The notes beneath the pieces are model-generated. The model had not been told where the DNA came from. It did not search any database and saw only the letters and a list, made by a program, of their open reading frames with translations. A stretch of DNA of 64,000 nucleotides from NORP110 sp051251595 (GTDB lineage Bacteria; Pseudomonadota; Alphaproteobacteria; Rhodobacterales; Rhodobacteraceae). Positions within the stretch are counted from its first letter, which is position 1, and each line of letters starts with the position of its first letter. Positions 1-8,945 of this stretch are shown piece by piece. The DNA is taken from NCBI GenBank assembly GCA_051251595.1, contig JBPOFA010000002.1:310001-374000 (forward strand), written 5' to 3'. The position numbers and the translations under genes were made by a program.

Positions 1-981
1 TGGGGCCGCAGCCTCACTGAAAACAGACCCGGCCGGGTTTTCGTGCAGATCCCAGTGATCATCCACCTCGGGCCAATAGGCGCGCAGGATGGTCGCGATT
101 TCGTGCTGTTGCGCGTCCGAAAAATACGCGCACAACGAATAAAGCCGGTCGCGGGTTGAGATGTTTTTTCGGCCCGAAACCGTGACAGGGCTGTTGGCCG
201 TGAAATCGACGGGGTTTTTGATGCGCAACCCGGCGCGGCGCATGAGGGCGGGAAATTCCGTTTCCGGGTCCAGCACCAGCGCCTCATATTTGCAGCTTGT
301 GACATTTGGCGCTGCCTGCATCGCCTTTTCCGTGATCGCCCAAAGCGCGGCGACCTTTTGATAGATTTGGCGATGACCGTCCCGTTTCAGCGCCGCGATG
401 TCCTTGGCGACGGATTGGGCCAAGGGCGGGGTTTGCCCATAGCGACGGGCCGGATCAATGTCATCAAAGCTCCAGCTCCAGTCGGTTTTTTCCATGCTCT
501 TGATCACGGCCATCGGGTGGCGTGACAGATGAACAGAGGCAATCGGCTGATAGCGGTCTTGCAGCGCCTCAAAGATCATCTGGCTGCGTACGAATTTGAC
601 GACAACCTGGCGTCGCAGCGCCTCTGTGTAATTGCGGCGACACAGATAGTTGAACCCGGATCGGTTGGGGCTGATCCCCTGAAAGGCCAGATCCAAGGCA
701 TGCCAATCTTCGTTCGATAACTCGGCTGGCGAAAAAGGAATATCGGCGCGACAGTCCTCGCCCTGCCCCAGCACAGTCGCCGGGTTGGTCGATGGATCAA
801 GCGGTTCGAAAATGGTTTTGGCATCCATTGCATCCGCCACCAACTGTTGCAGCCAGGTGGTGCCGCTGCGCCAAAACCCGGACACGATGACCGGGCTGAC
901 ATTGCCGGTCGCGGCGACGCAGTGGTCCAGCATGAAATAAGCGTTCAGCTTTAGTCGTTTTCTGATCCGTTGGTACTGCAT
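1..981 (-). CDS. Sulfotransferase family protein (C-terminus cut by window edge)
   Basis: This is an open minus-strand frame running off the left edge of the window. Near the N-terminus it has the 5'-phosphosulfate loop SGFWRSGTTWLQQL, which binds PAPS. Further on, SRHPMAVIKSM matches the 3'-phosphate motif of sulfotransferases. The family moves a sulfuryl group from PAPS to hydroxyl or amine acceptors; the acceptor cannot be read from the sequence. I chose the ATG at 981 (MQYQRIRKRLKLNAYFM) because the frame before the second ATG (933) looks like real protein. The ribosome site is weak at either start. The gene is complete at the 5' end only, and its left-hand neighbours are outside the window. 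Confidence 0.82.
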   Translation of the reverse strand, partial: MQYQRIRKRLKLNAYFMLDHCVAATGNVSPVIVSGFWRSGTTWLQQLVADAMDAKTIFEPLDPSTNPATVLGQGEDCRADIPFSPAELSNEDWHALDLAFQGISPNRSGFNYLCRRNYTEALRRQVVVKFVRSQMIFEALQDRYQPIASVHLSRHPMAVIKSMEKTDWSWSFDDIDPARRYGQTPPLAQSVAKDIAALKRDGHRQIYQKVAALWAITEKAMQAAPNVTSCKYEALVLDPETEFPALMRRAGLRIKNPVDFTANSPVTVSGRKNISTRDRLYSLCAYFSDAQQHEIATILRAYWPEVDDHWDLHENPAGSVFSEAAAP

Positions 982-1126
982 GTTTTCCGGGTGCAATTGC
1001 CTGTGCGATGTCGCTTTGGGCAGATTTGCAAAACAATGTGGCGACAATCCGGCGTCAGCCCTTGGTCCTGGGGCAAAATTTCCCTGTTTTTCAGAGGTTT
1101 CAGCGGAAAGATGCCGACACACGTGA

Positions 1127-1158
1127 AAAGGACCGGTCGATGTGATCGCCGGTCCTTT
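1127..1158 (-). terminator. Stem-loop downstream of the hemerythrin gene
   Basis: AAAGGACCGG (1127-1136) pairs with CCGGTCCTTT (1149-1158), and the inner CGAT/ATCG can extend the stem. It lies 16 bases past the stop of the minus-strand hemerythrin gene and reads into a short T run on that strand. Confidence 0.7.
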
Positions 1159-1173
1159 AGGGGGCTTTTATGG

Positions 1174-1740
1174 TTAGCCGCGCAGTTTGTGGTGCAGGAT
1201 GATCGGAACGGCCAGTTCCTCTTCATCTGTCAGGTGCCGTTTCAGCAGGGCCTCAATCGCTTGGGTTGAGCCATGCATCTCTCCGGCTTCATCCCGCGCG
1301 GTTGCTTCGTCGAGCTGGATCAACTTGATCACCCGATTGGCCTGCCGCGTGAACGTGTCGAGCACCTCGTCCAGCACTTCGTGGTCTTTTTCCAGAACCT
1401 CGATCCCCGCATCAAAGCGTGGGTCAGCGGCGGAAAGTTCCGGGAAATAGGACCGGTCCTCCCAGCTGTGATGCCCGTGCAGATTGCGAACCAAAAGGTC
1501 ACCGTAATAGGCCAGCCGCGCGGCGAAATCCTCTGGCGCTCTGGATTTGTCCAGATAGCGTTCGGTTTCTTTGCGCGCCAGGTCGCTCAGTTGGCGAAAG
1601 CCCTGATGTGCGCCCAACCACCCGCGCGTTGCGTTTTTGAAGTTCGGATGCGCGTCCCATTCGTCACGGGGATAGTCCTGCAGCAATTGCCGCATTTCCT
1701 GAGGCAACGGATCTTGCCTGATGCGTGAAGTGTCTAACAT
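1174..1740 (-). CDS. Hemerythrin HHE domain-containing protein
   Basis: This 188-residue protein has the His/Glu/Asp pattern of a hemerythrin four-helix bundle: H45, the HGHHSWED segment at 88-95, FPEL at 99-102, KDHEVLD at 119-125 and KRHLTDEEE near 168-175. Such bundles bind a non-heme di-iron centre that senses or carries oxygen or nitric oxide. No signal peptide is present, so it is probably cytoplasmic. The start is clear: AAAAGGAGG lies just upstream of the ATG. A perfect hairpin separates it from the hydroquinone reductase gene upstream, so it may have its own transcript. The physiological ligand cannot be inferred. Confidence 0.85.
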   Translation of the reverse strand: MLDTSRIRQDPLPQEMRQLLQDYPRDEWDAHPNFKNATRGWLGAHQGFRQLSDLARKETERYLDKSRAPEDFAARLAYYGDLLVRNLHGHHSWEDRSYFPELSAADPRFDAGIEVLEKDHEVLDEVLDTFTRQANRVIKLIQLDEATARDEAGEMHGSTQAIEALLKRHLTDEEELAVPIILHHKLRG

Positions 1741-1760
1741 AGTTGCCTCCTTTTGACATG

Positions 1761-1786
1761 CGTCGGCTGCGGAATTGCAGCCGACG
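1761..1786 (-). terminator. Perfect 10-bp hairpin between yqjG-like and hemerythrin genes
   Basis: CGTCGGCTGC and GCAGCCGACG are exact complements around a 6-base loop GGAATT. The hairpin lies 25 bases after the stop of the hydroquinone reductase gene. No T run follows, so it may be a terminator or an mRNA-stabilising hairpin. Confidence 0.55.
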
Positions 1787-1811
1787 GTTGGTTGATGTGG
1801 TCTGACTGGGT

Positions 1812-2822
1812 TCAGGCCGGAATTTGGTGCAGCTCAGCCCCGTCGCTTAGCCGCGCACGATCATGGGGCGCGGTGAAATTCAGGTCTGGCCCCACAGGCA
1901 CGATCCGGGTTGGGTTGATCGTTTCATGGCTGGCATAATAGTGGTTCTTGATATGCTCCATGTTCACAGTCTCGGCCACGCCGGGATGTTGGTAGAGATC
2001 CCGTACATATCCCGACAGGTTCGGATAATCTGCGATCCGCCGGATGTTGCATTTGAAATGCCCGAAATAGACCGGATCGAACCGGACCAAGGTGGTGAAC
2101 AACCGCCAATCCGCCTCTGTCACCTGGGCCCCTGTCAGATAGCGCTGATGGCTCAGGCGATGTTCCAGGGCATCCAGCGTTTCAAACAAAGGGCCAACCG
2201 CTTGTTCATAGGCCTCTTGCGTCGTGGCAAACCCGGCTTTGTAGACGCCATTGTTAACGGTGTCGTAAATCCGATCATTCAAGGCATCGATGTCCTGCCT
2301 TTTGTCCTGCGGGTAATAATCGCCGGGCAACGCCCCGATCCCATCAAAGGCAGAATTGAACATCCGAATGATTTCCGAAGATTCATTGGACACGATCGTT
2401 CCCGTCTTTTTGTCCCACAGAACCGGCACCGTCACGCGCCCTGAATAGTCTGACAGGGCCGCCGTGTAGACCTGATGCATAAAGCCTGCCCCGTTGATGC
2501 TGTCCGCAACAACGCCATCTCCATCGGCAAAGGTCCAACCGTCACCGGCCATGAACCAATGCACCACGGACACAGAAACCATGTCCTCCAGCCCTTTAAG
2601 GGCGCGGAAAATCAAGGTGCGATGCGCCCATGGGCAGGCCAGCGACACATAAAGATGATAGCGCCCGGCCTCTGCCTGAAAACCGCCCGAACCGCTTGGA
2701 CCAGCAGAGCCGTCTGGGGTCACCCAGTTGCGAAACGAAGGCGACTTGCGCACAAAATGCCCGCCGGTTGATTTTGTGTCATACCACTGATCAACCCATT
2801 TTCCGTTCTGTAGCAAACCCAT
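1812..2822 (-). CDS. yqjG: Glutathionyl-hydroquinone reductase (YqjG/ECM4-type Xi-class GST)
   Basis: The enzyme reduces glutathionyl-hydroquinones to hydroquinones with glutathione (Xi-class GST). The N-terminal block GKWVDQWYDTKSTGGHF and the catalytic CPWAHR motif at residues 63-68 (nucleophile C63) are diagnostic, and the C-terminal half is the helical GST domain. I start at ATG 2822 (MGLLQNGKW, 336 residues) rather than 22 codons upstream, because AAAGGA sits 7 bases before it and family members begin there. A LysR regulator is divergently transcribed about 270 bases away and may control it in response to quinones. That link is inference. Confidence 0.92.
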   Translation of the reverse strand: MGLLQNGKWVDQWYDTKSTGGHFVRKSPSFRNWVTPDGSAGPSGSGGFQAEAGRYHLYVSLACPWAHRTLIFRALKGLEDMVSVSVVHWFMAGDGWTFADGDGVVADSINGAGFMHQVYTAALSDYSGRVTVPVLWDKKTGTIVSNESSEIIRMFNSAFDGIGALPGDYYPQDKRQDIDALNDRIYDTVNNGVYKAGFATTQEAYEQAVGPLFETLDALEHRLSHQRYLTGAQVTEADWRLFTTLVRFDPVYFGHFKCNIRRIADYPNLSGYVRDLYQHPGVAETVNMEHIKNHYYASHETINPTRIVPVGPDLNFTAPHDRARLSDGAELHQIPA

Positions 2823-3092
2823 TGCGTCGTCCTTTAAATTTAAGATGTCCTTGAATGCCCCGTGTTGGGGGCGGCTTTGTTGTGACAAGACTTAGGGGGT
2901 CTGATTTGGGTATTAAAGGCCTCAAAATAGCGACGATCAGTTCTAAAAAATGGAACGACCTTCCAAGACGGCGCGCTTGCAGCGGCTAAGGGAGAAGAGC
3001 AAAGGAATTCAGTGGGTTTGCGCATTGCGCTTGAACAAGGGGGTCGCATTTTGTGTTCTAGTGCCTATTATTGGGGGCATGTGTACTCATAA

Positions 3093-4004
3093 ATGGATCA
3101 CCTCATGGGCCAGATCGAAGACCTTCGTGTTTTTGCCGCCGTTGTTGAAAACCGCAGTATTTCCAAAGCGGCGCAACAGCTGAACATTGCCAAATCGGCG
3201 GTCAGCCGACGGTTGGGCCTGTTGGAAGACCGCTTTGGCAGCCGCCTGATCGAACGCAGCCCTGGCGTGTGGTCCATCACCGCCAAAGGACGAGAGCTTT
3301 ATCAGCGGGCCGTTCTTGTCGTCGATGATATGGATGAGCTAGAGGCGGATTTCACCGACACAAGCAATGCCACCGCCGGCCCCCTGACGGTATCTATCCC
3401 GCGTTCCTTTGGGCTGGGGTTTCTGGCCCCGGCGTTGATCGACTTTAAGACCCGTCATCCCGACATCCAGTTCACCGTTGATCTGGATGATCGCAATGTG
3501 GACCTGACAAGCGAGAATTACGACTTTGCCATAAGGATCACGCCGAATATTGAAAGCGGCATTGTTGCGGAAAAGCTTGGAACCTCTCTCCAGCAACTTT
3601 GCGCCAGCCCTGCCTATCTGACAGAACACGGCGTGCCGGAAACGATCGAGGATCTGTCGAACCATGCCTTGCTGTATTACGGTCCGGGACATCGTGGCAC
3701 CTGGACCTTCGCAGGCCCGGGCGAAAGCCAAAAGCACATTGAATTTCAACCGGTTTTGAATTCGAATAATGGGGAATTCCTGATGCAGGCGGCGCAAAAA
3801 GATATGGGGATCGCCCGCTTGCCCGATTTCATTTCGACGACAGCGATACGGAACGGCCGTCTTGTGTCCATCCCGCTTGGCGCGGCTTTGATGCCGTTAG
3901 GGATCTATCTGGTCCACAGCGAAGACCGGCGGCTCAACCGGCGCATGCGGCTGTTCGCGCAGGACATGAAGCGGGTCTGTGCCTCTATGCCAGCGGCGGT
4001 TTAG
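3093..4004 (+). CDS. LysR-family transcriptional regulator
   Basis: The N-terminal winged helix-turn-helix covers about residues 8-65 (DLRVFAAVVENRSISKAAQQ then KSAVSRRLGLLED). A LysR substrate-binding domain of two alpha/beta lobes follows to residue 300. At 303 residues it has the normal family length. The ATG at 3105 (MGQIEDLRVF) is an equally good start, with GGA 9 bases upstream. It is divergent from the glutathionyl-hydroquinone reductase, the usual layout for a LysR protein and its target. Its 3' end overlaps the convergent radical SAM gene by 4 bases. The ligand is unknown. Confidence 0.9.
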   Translation: MDHLMGQIEDLRVFAAVVENRSISKAAQQLNIAKSAVSRRLGLLEDRFGSRLIERSPGVWSITAKGRELYQRAVLVVDDMDELEADFTDTSNATAGPLTVSIPRSFGLGFLAPALIDFKTRHPDIQFTVDLDDRNVDLTSENYDFAIRITPNIESGIVAEKLGTSLQQLCASPAYLTEHGVPETIEDLSNHALLYYGPGHRGTWTFAGPGESQKHIEFQPVLNSNNGEFLMQAAQKDMGIARLPDFISTTAIRNGRLVSIPLGAALMPLGIYLVHSEDRRLNRRMRLFAQDMKRVCASMPAAV

Positions 4005-4954
4005 GCAGAACAACTTGCCCCGCCCAGAACGCAGAATTTCGCGCAATGAGGATGGTTGAGCATGACGTCGCCCTCGGCCTCTTCCAGGGTTTCGCCCAGT
4101 TCGAATTCCGGCGCGTAGGCCAGCAATGTGCAGGCCAGAACGGCGGGTTTTTCCGCGCCGTTGCGTTTCACCACCATCCGAGACGAAGCACACATCACGT
4201 CCTTGGGATCCTTGTTCAGGATCGACCAGCACGCCGTTGTAATTTCAGGCACATCTGCGGTTTCATCCATTTCAGGAAACAGCACCAGCCGGCCTGGGTT
4301 GCTGGCGTCAATATCATAGCCACGGTCGGCAAAGAGCTTGGCAAAACCGGCGCGGGAATGAGCATCAGTTTCCGTCCACATCGTGCGCCCGGCCACATCC
4401 ATCCGAATGCCCGCATCCCGCAACCAGTCCATTCCGGCGAGCGTCTTGGCAAAAGTACCCTTGCCCCGTTCCGTGTCGTGGTTTTCAGCGGACCAATGGT
4501 CAATGGAAATCCGCAGGGTCAGCCGGTCGCCAAAGTCCCGCTGCAGCGCCAGCAATCCCTGTTGCATCGGTTTGCGCATCATCGGACGCATGGCATTTGT
4601 CAGAATCAGCACCTCAAACCCCGCCTCCAGGCTTGCACGCGCCATGGCGATGATTTCGGGGTTCATAAACGGCTCTCCGCCGGTAAAACCAATTTCCCGT
4701 ATCGGCCAGTCGCGCTCTTTGATTTGATCCAGATAGGTTTTGACCTCAGCTTCTGTCATATAGACCAGCGCGTCATTGGTGGGGGACGATTTGATATAGC
4801 AATTTTGACAGGTGATGTTGCACAAGGTGCCGGTGTTGAACCACAGCGTTTCCGGATTCGTCAGCCGAACAGAGGCCCGTTCTTCCCCTTTCGCGGTCAC
4901 TTTTGGGTCTTGGAACTTATTCATAGGCGCGGTGAGGAAGGATTGATCATTCAT
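4001..4954 (-). CDS. Stand-alone radical SAM protein with extra C-terminal cysteines
   Basis: The 317-residue protein carries the radical SAM cluster motif CNITCQNC (C45, C49, C52) and the GGEP motif in GFTGGEPFMNPE, so it should bind a 4Fe-4S cluster and cleave S-adenosylmethionine. The C-terminus has a cysteine-rich end (HPHCAKFCVLGGASCSA), and further cysteines lie near TTACWS and VMCASS. These could ligate an auxiliary cluster, as in SPASM/twitch proteins. No peptide precursor gene or partner enzyme is visible beside it: the neighbours are a convergent LysR gene and divergent zwf. I cannot name the substrate. An internal ATG (M11) is a possible start. Confidence 0.82.
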   Translation of the reverse strand: MNDQSFLTAPMNKFQDPKVTAKGEERASVRLTNPETLWFNTGTLCNITCQNCYIKSSPTNDALVYMTEAEVKTYLDQIKERDWPIREIGFTGGEPFMNPEIIAMARASLEAGFEVLILTNAMRPMMRKPMQQGLLALQRDFGDRLTLRISIDHWSAENHDTERGKGTFAKTLAGMDWLRDAGIRMDVAGRTMWTETDAHSRAGFAKLFADRGYDIDASNPGRLVLFPEMDETADVPEITTACWSILNKDPKDVMCASSRMVVKRNGAEKPAVLACTLLAYAPEFELGETLEEAEGDVMLNHPHCAKFCVLGGASCSA

Positions 4955-5094
4955 CGAATTTTGGTCTCTATACTAGGCACATCGTTGCTAGCCTTGGTTT
5001 TCGCCTGTGAAAAGGCTCAGAGTCGTCAGTGACGAGGTTGTGATGCAGAACAGGCATGATAGACATTGCCTGAATGTGCCGTTATCAGCGCGTC

Positions 5095-5106
5095 GTTAGC
5101 GCTAAC
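5095..5106. promoter_or_regulatory. Perfect 12-bp palindrome GTTAGCGCTAAC upstream of zwf (LacI-family-like operator)
   Basis: GTTAGC|GCTAAC is an exact dyad with a central CG step, typical of LacI-family operators. It ends 27 bases before the zwf ATG. I infer that it is a repressor site for zwf-pgl-pgi; the regulator is not identified. Confidence 0.6.
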
Positions 5107-5133
5107 AAGCACCCAGATTTGGAGTAGTCAATT

Positions 5134-6588
5134 ATGGTATCTCGCGTCATTCCGGTTGAACCGTTTGATTTGGTTATCTTTGGGGGAACCGGTGATCTGG
5201 CCCGCCGAAAGATTCTTCCTGGCCTGTTTCGCAGGTTCCTGGCCGGTCAAATGCCAAAAGAATCCATCGTCGTCGGCGCCGCCCGTGCCGACCATGATCA
5301 TGCCGGGTATCAGGCGTTGATCCATGACGCGATCCAGGAATTTGGTGGTGCGGATGCCAAGAACACGGACCAGTTGAAAGAATTTCTGTCCTGCCTGCGT
5401 TATGTGAAAATTGATGCCACAGGCGAAGACGGCTGGGGCGATCTGGGCGCTTTGATCACAAAGAACAAGATCAACGCGTTTTACTTTTCCGTTGCCCCCA
5501 GCCTGTTTGGCGCATTGGCAGAGCGTTTGCATTCACATGACATCGTGGATGAAACATGCCGGATCGTTGTTGAAAAACCCTTTGGCCGCGATCTGGAAAG
5601 CGCCAAGGCCCTGAACGCGGTGCTGGCCGAACATTTCGACGAAAGCCAGATTTACCGGATCGATCATTATCTTGGCAAAGAAACGGTGCAAAACCTGATG
5701 GCGGTGCGCTTTGCCAATATCCTGTTCGAACCGCTTTGGAATTCGCAATATGTCGATCACATCCAGATCACCGTCGCAGAAACTGTGGGTGTTGGCGGGC
5801 GTGGGGCCTATTACGACAAATCCGGCGCGATGCGCGATATGGTGCAGAACCATTTGATGCAGTTGTTATGTCTGATCGCGATGGAACCCCCCAGCCGGTA
5901 CAACCCGGATTCGGTGCGCGACGAAAAGCTCAAGGTGATCCGCGCGCTGGAACCTGTTGATCTCTATGGAATTGTGCGCGGCCAGTATGGCGCGACAGAA
6001 ACAGACCCCTCCTTCCGCGAGGATGTGGGCGACCCGAAATCGCGCACCGAAAGCTACATCGCCCTGAAATGCCAGATTTCCAACTGGAGATGGGCCGGAA
6101 CCCCATTCTACCTGCGCACGGGCAAAAAGCTCAAAGCGCGGGCCAGCGAAATCGCCGTTGTCTTCAAAGACGCGCCGCATTCCATTTTCGGCCAGGAAAC
6201 CGAACATCACCGCAACATCCTGACCATCCGTTTGCAGCCAAACGAGGGCATGGAACTGGGCGTCACGATCAAAGAACCCGGCCCCGGCGGAATGCGGCTG
6301 ATTGACGTCCCGTTGGATATGACATTTGCCGATGCCCTTGCAGATGAGATAGAAGACGCAGCAGATGCATATGAACGTCTGATCATGGATGTGATCCGCG
6401 GAAACCAGACCTTGTTCATGCGCGGTGACGAAGTCGAAGCCGCCTGGCGCTGGACCGATCCGATCATTGAAGGCTGGGAAGCCCGCAACGACGTGCCGAA
6501 AACCTATGATGTCGGCAGCGCAGGCCCCGTTGATTCAGATGTCATGCTCAAACGTGATGGACGTGAATGGCGTGAGATAAGCGAATGA
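5134..6588 (+). CDS. zwf: Glucose-6-phosphate 1-dehydrogenase
   Basis: The enzyme oxidises glucose-6-phosphate to 6-phosphogluconolactone with NADP, feeding the pentose phosphate and Entner-Doudoroff routes. The nucleotide-binding motif FGGTGDLARRKILP is near residues 16-29, and the active-site RIDHYLGKE is near residues 173-181. The length of 484 residues is normal. GGAG lies 9 bases before the ATG. It is the first gene of zwf-pgl-pgi; its stop overlaps the pgl start (ATGA), so translation is coupled. A perfect palindrome just upstream suggests sugar-responsive repression. Confidence 0.97.
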   Translation: MVSRVIPVEPFDLVIFGGTGDLARRKILPGLFRRFLAGQMPKESIVVGAARADHDHAGYQALIHDAIQEFGGADAKNTDQLKEFLSCLRYVKIDATGEDGWGDLGALITKNKINAFYFSVAPSLFGALAERLHSHDIVDETCRIVVEKPFGRDLESAKALNAVLAEHFDESQIYRIDHYLGKETVQNLMAVRFANILFEPLWNSQYVDHIQITVAETVGVGGRGAYYDKSGAMRDMVQNHLMQLLCLIAMEPPSRYNPDSVRDEKLKVIRALEPVDLYGIVRGQYGATETDPSFREDVGDPKSRTESYIALKCQISNWRWAGTPFYLRTGKKLKARASEIAVVFKDAPHSIFGQETEHHRNILTIRLQPNEGMELGVTIKEPGPGGMRLIDVPLDMTFADALADEIEDAADAYERLIMDVIRGNQTLFMRGDEVEAAWRWTDPIIEGWEARNDVPKTYDVGSAGPVDSDVMLKRDGREWREISE

Positions 6589-7259
6589 ATTTGATAGAAT
6601 ATCCCGATCGGGAAATGATGATGATGGATCTGGCCAATCTTTTGGCCGGAGAGATTGCAGGCGTCTTGCGCCACGATGACACAGCGTCTTTGGTGGTGCC
6701 CGGCGGCACCACGCCGGGCCCGATCTTTGATGTGCTCTGCGCCGTTGATCTGGACTGGAGCCGCGTCTCTGTCATGCTCAGCGACGAAAGATGGGTGCCG
6801 GAAACCTCAGACCGTTCCAACACCCGTTTGCTCAAAGAACGGCTGTTGGTGGAACGGGCCGCGCAGGCGAACTTCCTGCCGCTCTACGCCGCGGCAGAGA
6901 CCCCCGAAGAAAAGCTGGAAGAGCTTGAACAGACGATTTCGACGGCCCTGCCGATTTCCGTGCTTTTGCTGGGCATGGGGGATGACATGCACACGGCCAG
7001 CCTGTTCCCCGGTGCCGATAAACTGGCAGAGGCACTGGCCCCCGATGCACCGGTGCTGATGCCAATGCGCGCCCCCGGTGCACCAGAACCCCGCATCACC
7101 CTCACCGCGCCGGTTTTGGCCGGTGCCATCTCAAAACACATCGTCATTACAGGACCGAAAAAGCGGCAAGCGCTGGAACGTGCCACCTCTTTGGGGGACA
7201 CGATGCAGGCACCTGTCGCTGCGGTCCTCAAGGACGCAACCGTACATTGGGCAGCATAG
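6585..7259 (+). CDS. pgl: 6-phosphogluconolactonase
   Basis: This 224-residue enzyme hydrolyses 6-phosphogluconolactone to 6-phosphogluconate, the step after Zwf. SugP/Pgl-family signatures are visible: VVPGGTTPGPIFD near the N-terminus, SVMLSDERWVP for the sugar-phosphate site, and LLLGMGDDMHTASLFPG, where the family has GxGxDGHxASLFP. It overlaps zwf by 4 bases and is followed within 2 bases by pgi. Confidence 0.95.
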   Translation: MNLIEYPDREMMMMDLANLLAGEIAGVLRHDDTASLVVPGGTTPGPIFDVLCAVDLDWSRVSVMLSDERWVPETSDRSNTRLLKERLLVERAAQANFLPLYAAAETPEEKLEELEQTISTALPISVLLLGMGDDMHTASLFPGADKLAEALAPDAPVLMPMRAPGAPEPRITLTAPVLAGAISKHIVITGPKKRQALERATSLGDTMQAPVAAVLKDATVHWAA

Positions 7260-7261
7260 AC

Positions 7262-8875
7262 ATGGTTTGGAACACGCTAAAATCGCAGTTTGAGCAACAT
7301 AAGGATCGCAAGATCCTGGATTTGTTTGACGACGCAAGGGCACGTGACTTTTCGCAATCTGCGGATGGCATGCTGTTTGACTATTCTAAAACGAATATCG
7401 ACACAGAGACGCGCAACGCTTTGATAAACCTCGCCAAAGCGTCGGATGTCGCCGGGCGACGCGACGCGATGTTCAGCGGTGAAAAGATCAACGTGACCGA
7501 GGATCGCGCGGTCCTGCACACAGCTTTGCGCAACCTTGATGGCGGCGCGGTGATGGTGGATGGGGCCGATGTCATGCCAGAGGTGCTGGACACCTTGGCC
7601 CGGATGCGCAGCTTTGCGACAGGCATCCGCAGCGGCGAAATCCATCCCGCTGGCGGCGGTCGTTTTACCGATGTGGTGAATATCGGCATTGGCGGCTCTG
7701 ACCTAGGCCCGGCAATGGCCTGTCTGGCGCTTGCGCCTTATCATGACGGCCCGAACTGCCATTTCGTGTCCAATGTGGACGGCGCGCATATCCATGATGT
7801 GCTGAAAGGGCTCAAGCCTGAACACACGCTGGTGATCATCGCGTCCAAGACCTTTACCACGATTGAAACCATGACAAATGCCGCCACGGCGCGGGACTGG
7901 CTTGCGGCTGGGATCGGCGCGGATAAGACGGGCGGCCACATGGCGGCCCTGTCCTCTGCCGGTGAAAAGACGGCCGATTGGGGCATTGATCCCGCGCGGG
8001 TCTTTGGGTTTGAAGACTGGGTTGGCGGGCGCTATTCCATCTGGGGGCCGATTGGCCTGTCGCTGATGCTGGCCATCGGCGCGGATGATTTCGACCAGTT
8101 CCTGCGCGGGGCGCAGGCGATGGATACCCATTTTAAAACGGCGGATTTCGAAGAAAACCTGCCCGTGCTGCTGGCCCTTGTCGGGGTCTGGCACAATCAG
8201 ATCTGCGGCAACGCCACACGGGCGGTTCTGCCCTATGACCAGCGCCTGACCCGCCTGCCCGCCTATTTCCAACAGCTGGAAATGGAAAGCAACGGCAAGC
8301 GCGTGTCCATGGATGGGGCCGACCTGCCCCGCAATTCCGGCCCCGTTGTCTGGGGCGAACCCGGCACCAACGGGCAGCACGCCTTTTACCAGCTGATCCA
8401 TCAGGGCACGCGGGTGATCCCCTGCGAATTCATGTTGGCCGCAGAAGGGCATGAGCCCGATCTGGCCCATCAGCACCGCCTGCTGATGTCCAACTGCCTG
8501 GCCCAATCCGAAGCGCTTCTGCGGGGGCGTTCGCTGAAAGAAGCCACCGACATCATGGCCGCCCGCGGCCTGACCGGGGCAGAGCTTGACCGCCAGGCCC
8601 GCCACCGCGTCTTTCCGGGCAACCGCCCCTCTACAACGCTGCTCTACCCGAAACTGACCCCCTTCGTTCTGGGCCAGATCATCGCGCTTTACGAACATCG
8701 CGTGTTCGTCGAAGGCGTCATTCTGGGCATCAATTCTTTTGACCAATGGGGCGTTGAACTGGGCAAAGAGCTGGCCGTCGCGCTGGAACCAATCGTTTCC
8801 GGCAAAGAGCCCGCCAGCGGCAAAGACGGGTCGACCCAGCTCTTGGTGGATTATCTGCTCAAGACGCATTCATAG
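7262..8875 (+). CDS. pgi: Glucose-6-phosphate isomerase
   Basis: The enzyme interconverts glucose-6-phosphate and fructose-6-phosphate. The SIS-fold signature VVNIGIGGSDLGPAM, the GTRVIPCEF block and the C-terminal NSFDQWGVELGKELA are all present. I use ATG 7262 (MVWNTLKSQ, 537 residues), two bases after the pgl stop, instead of an upstream TTG at 7247. The ribosome site is poor, so coupling to pgl is likely. As the last gene of zwf-pgl-pgi it may recycle fructose-6-phosphate into the Entner-Doudoroff path. Confidence 0.96.
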   Translation: MVWNTLKSQFEQHKDRKILDLFDDARARDFSQSADGMLFDYSKTNIDTETRNALINLAKASDVAGRRDAMFSGEKINVTEDRAVLHTALRNLDGGAVMVDGADVMPEVLDTLARMRSFATGIRSGEIHPAGGGRFTDVVNIGIGGSDLGPAMACLALAPYHDGPNCHFVSNVDGAHIHDVLKGLKPEHTLVIIASKTFTTIETMTNAATARDWLAAGIGADKTGGHMAALSSAGEKTADWGIDPARVFGFEDWVGGRYSIWGPIGLSLMLAIGADDFDQFLRGAQAMDTHFKTADFEENLPVLLALVGVWHNQICGNATRAVLPYDQRLTRLPAYFQQLEMESNGKRVSMDGADLPRNSGPVVWGEPGTNGQHAFYQLIHQGTRVIPCEFMLAAEGHEPDLAHQHRLLMSNCLAQSEALLRGRSLKEATDIMAARGLTGAELDRQARHRVFPGNRPSTTLLYPKLTPFVLGQIIALYEHRVFVEGVILGINSFDQWGVELGKELAVALEPIVSGKEPASGKDGSTQLLVDYLLKTHS

Positions 8876-8883
8876 CTTTAGCT

Positions 8884-8909
8884 GGCCACCAAACATCCCT
8901 ATGGTGGCC
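8884..8909 (+). terminator. Hairpin after pgi
   Basis: GGCCACC (8884-8890) pairs with GGTGGCC (8903-8909) eight bases after the pgi stop. There is no T run, so termination is uncertain. Confidence 0.4.
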
Positions 8910-8945
8910 GCGATATCCACAAATTGATTTGTCGGGGGACAAAAA

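Noticed and set aside
4046..5032. 328-codon plus-strand open frame
   Set aside because: It is antisense to the radical SAM gene, whose cluster motif and GGEP box are convincing.
4955..5133. Precursor peptide gene for the radical SAM enzyme
   Set aside because: The gap before the radical SAM gene has no small frame with a ribosome site on the same strand.
7703..8869. 388-codon minus-strand open frame
   Set aside because: It lies fully opposite pgi, which has clear family signatures; the reverse translation has no recognisable domain.
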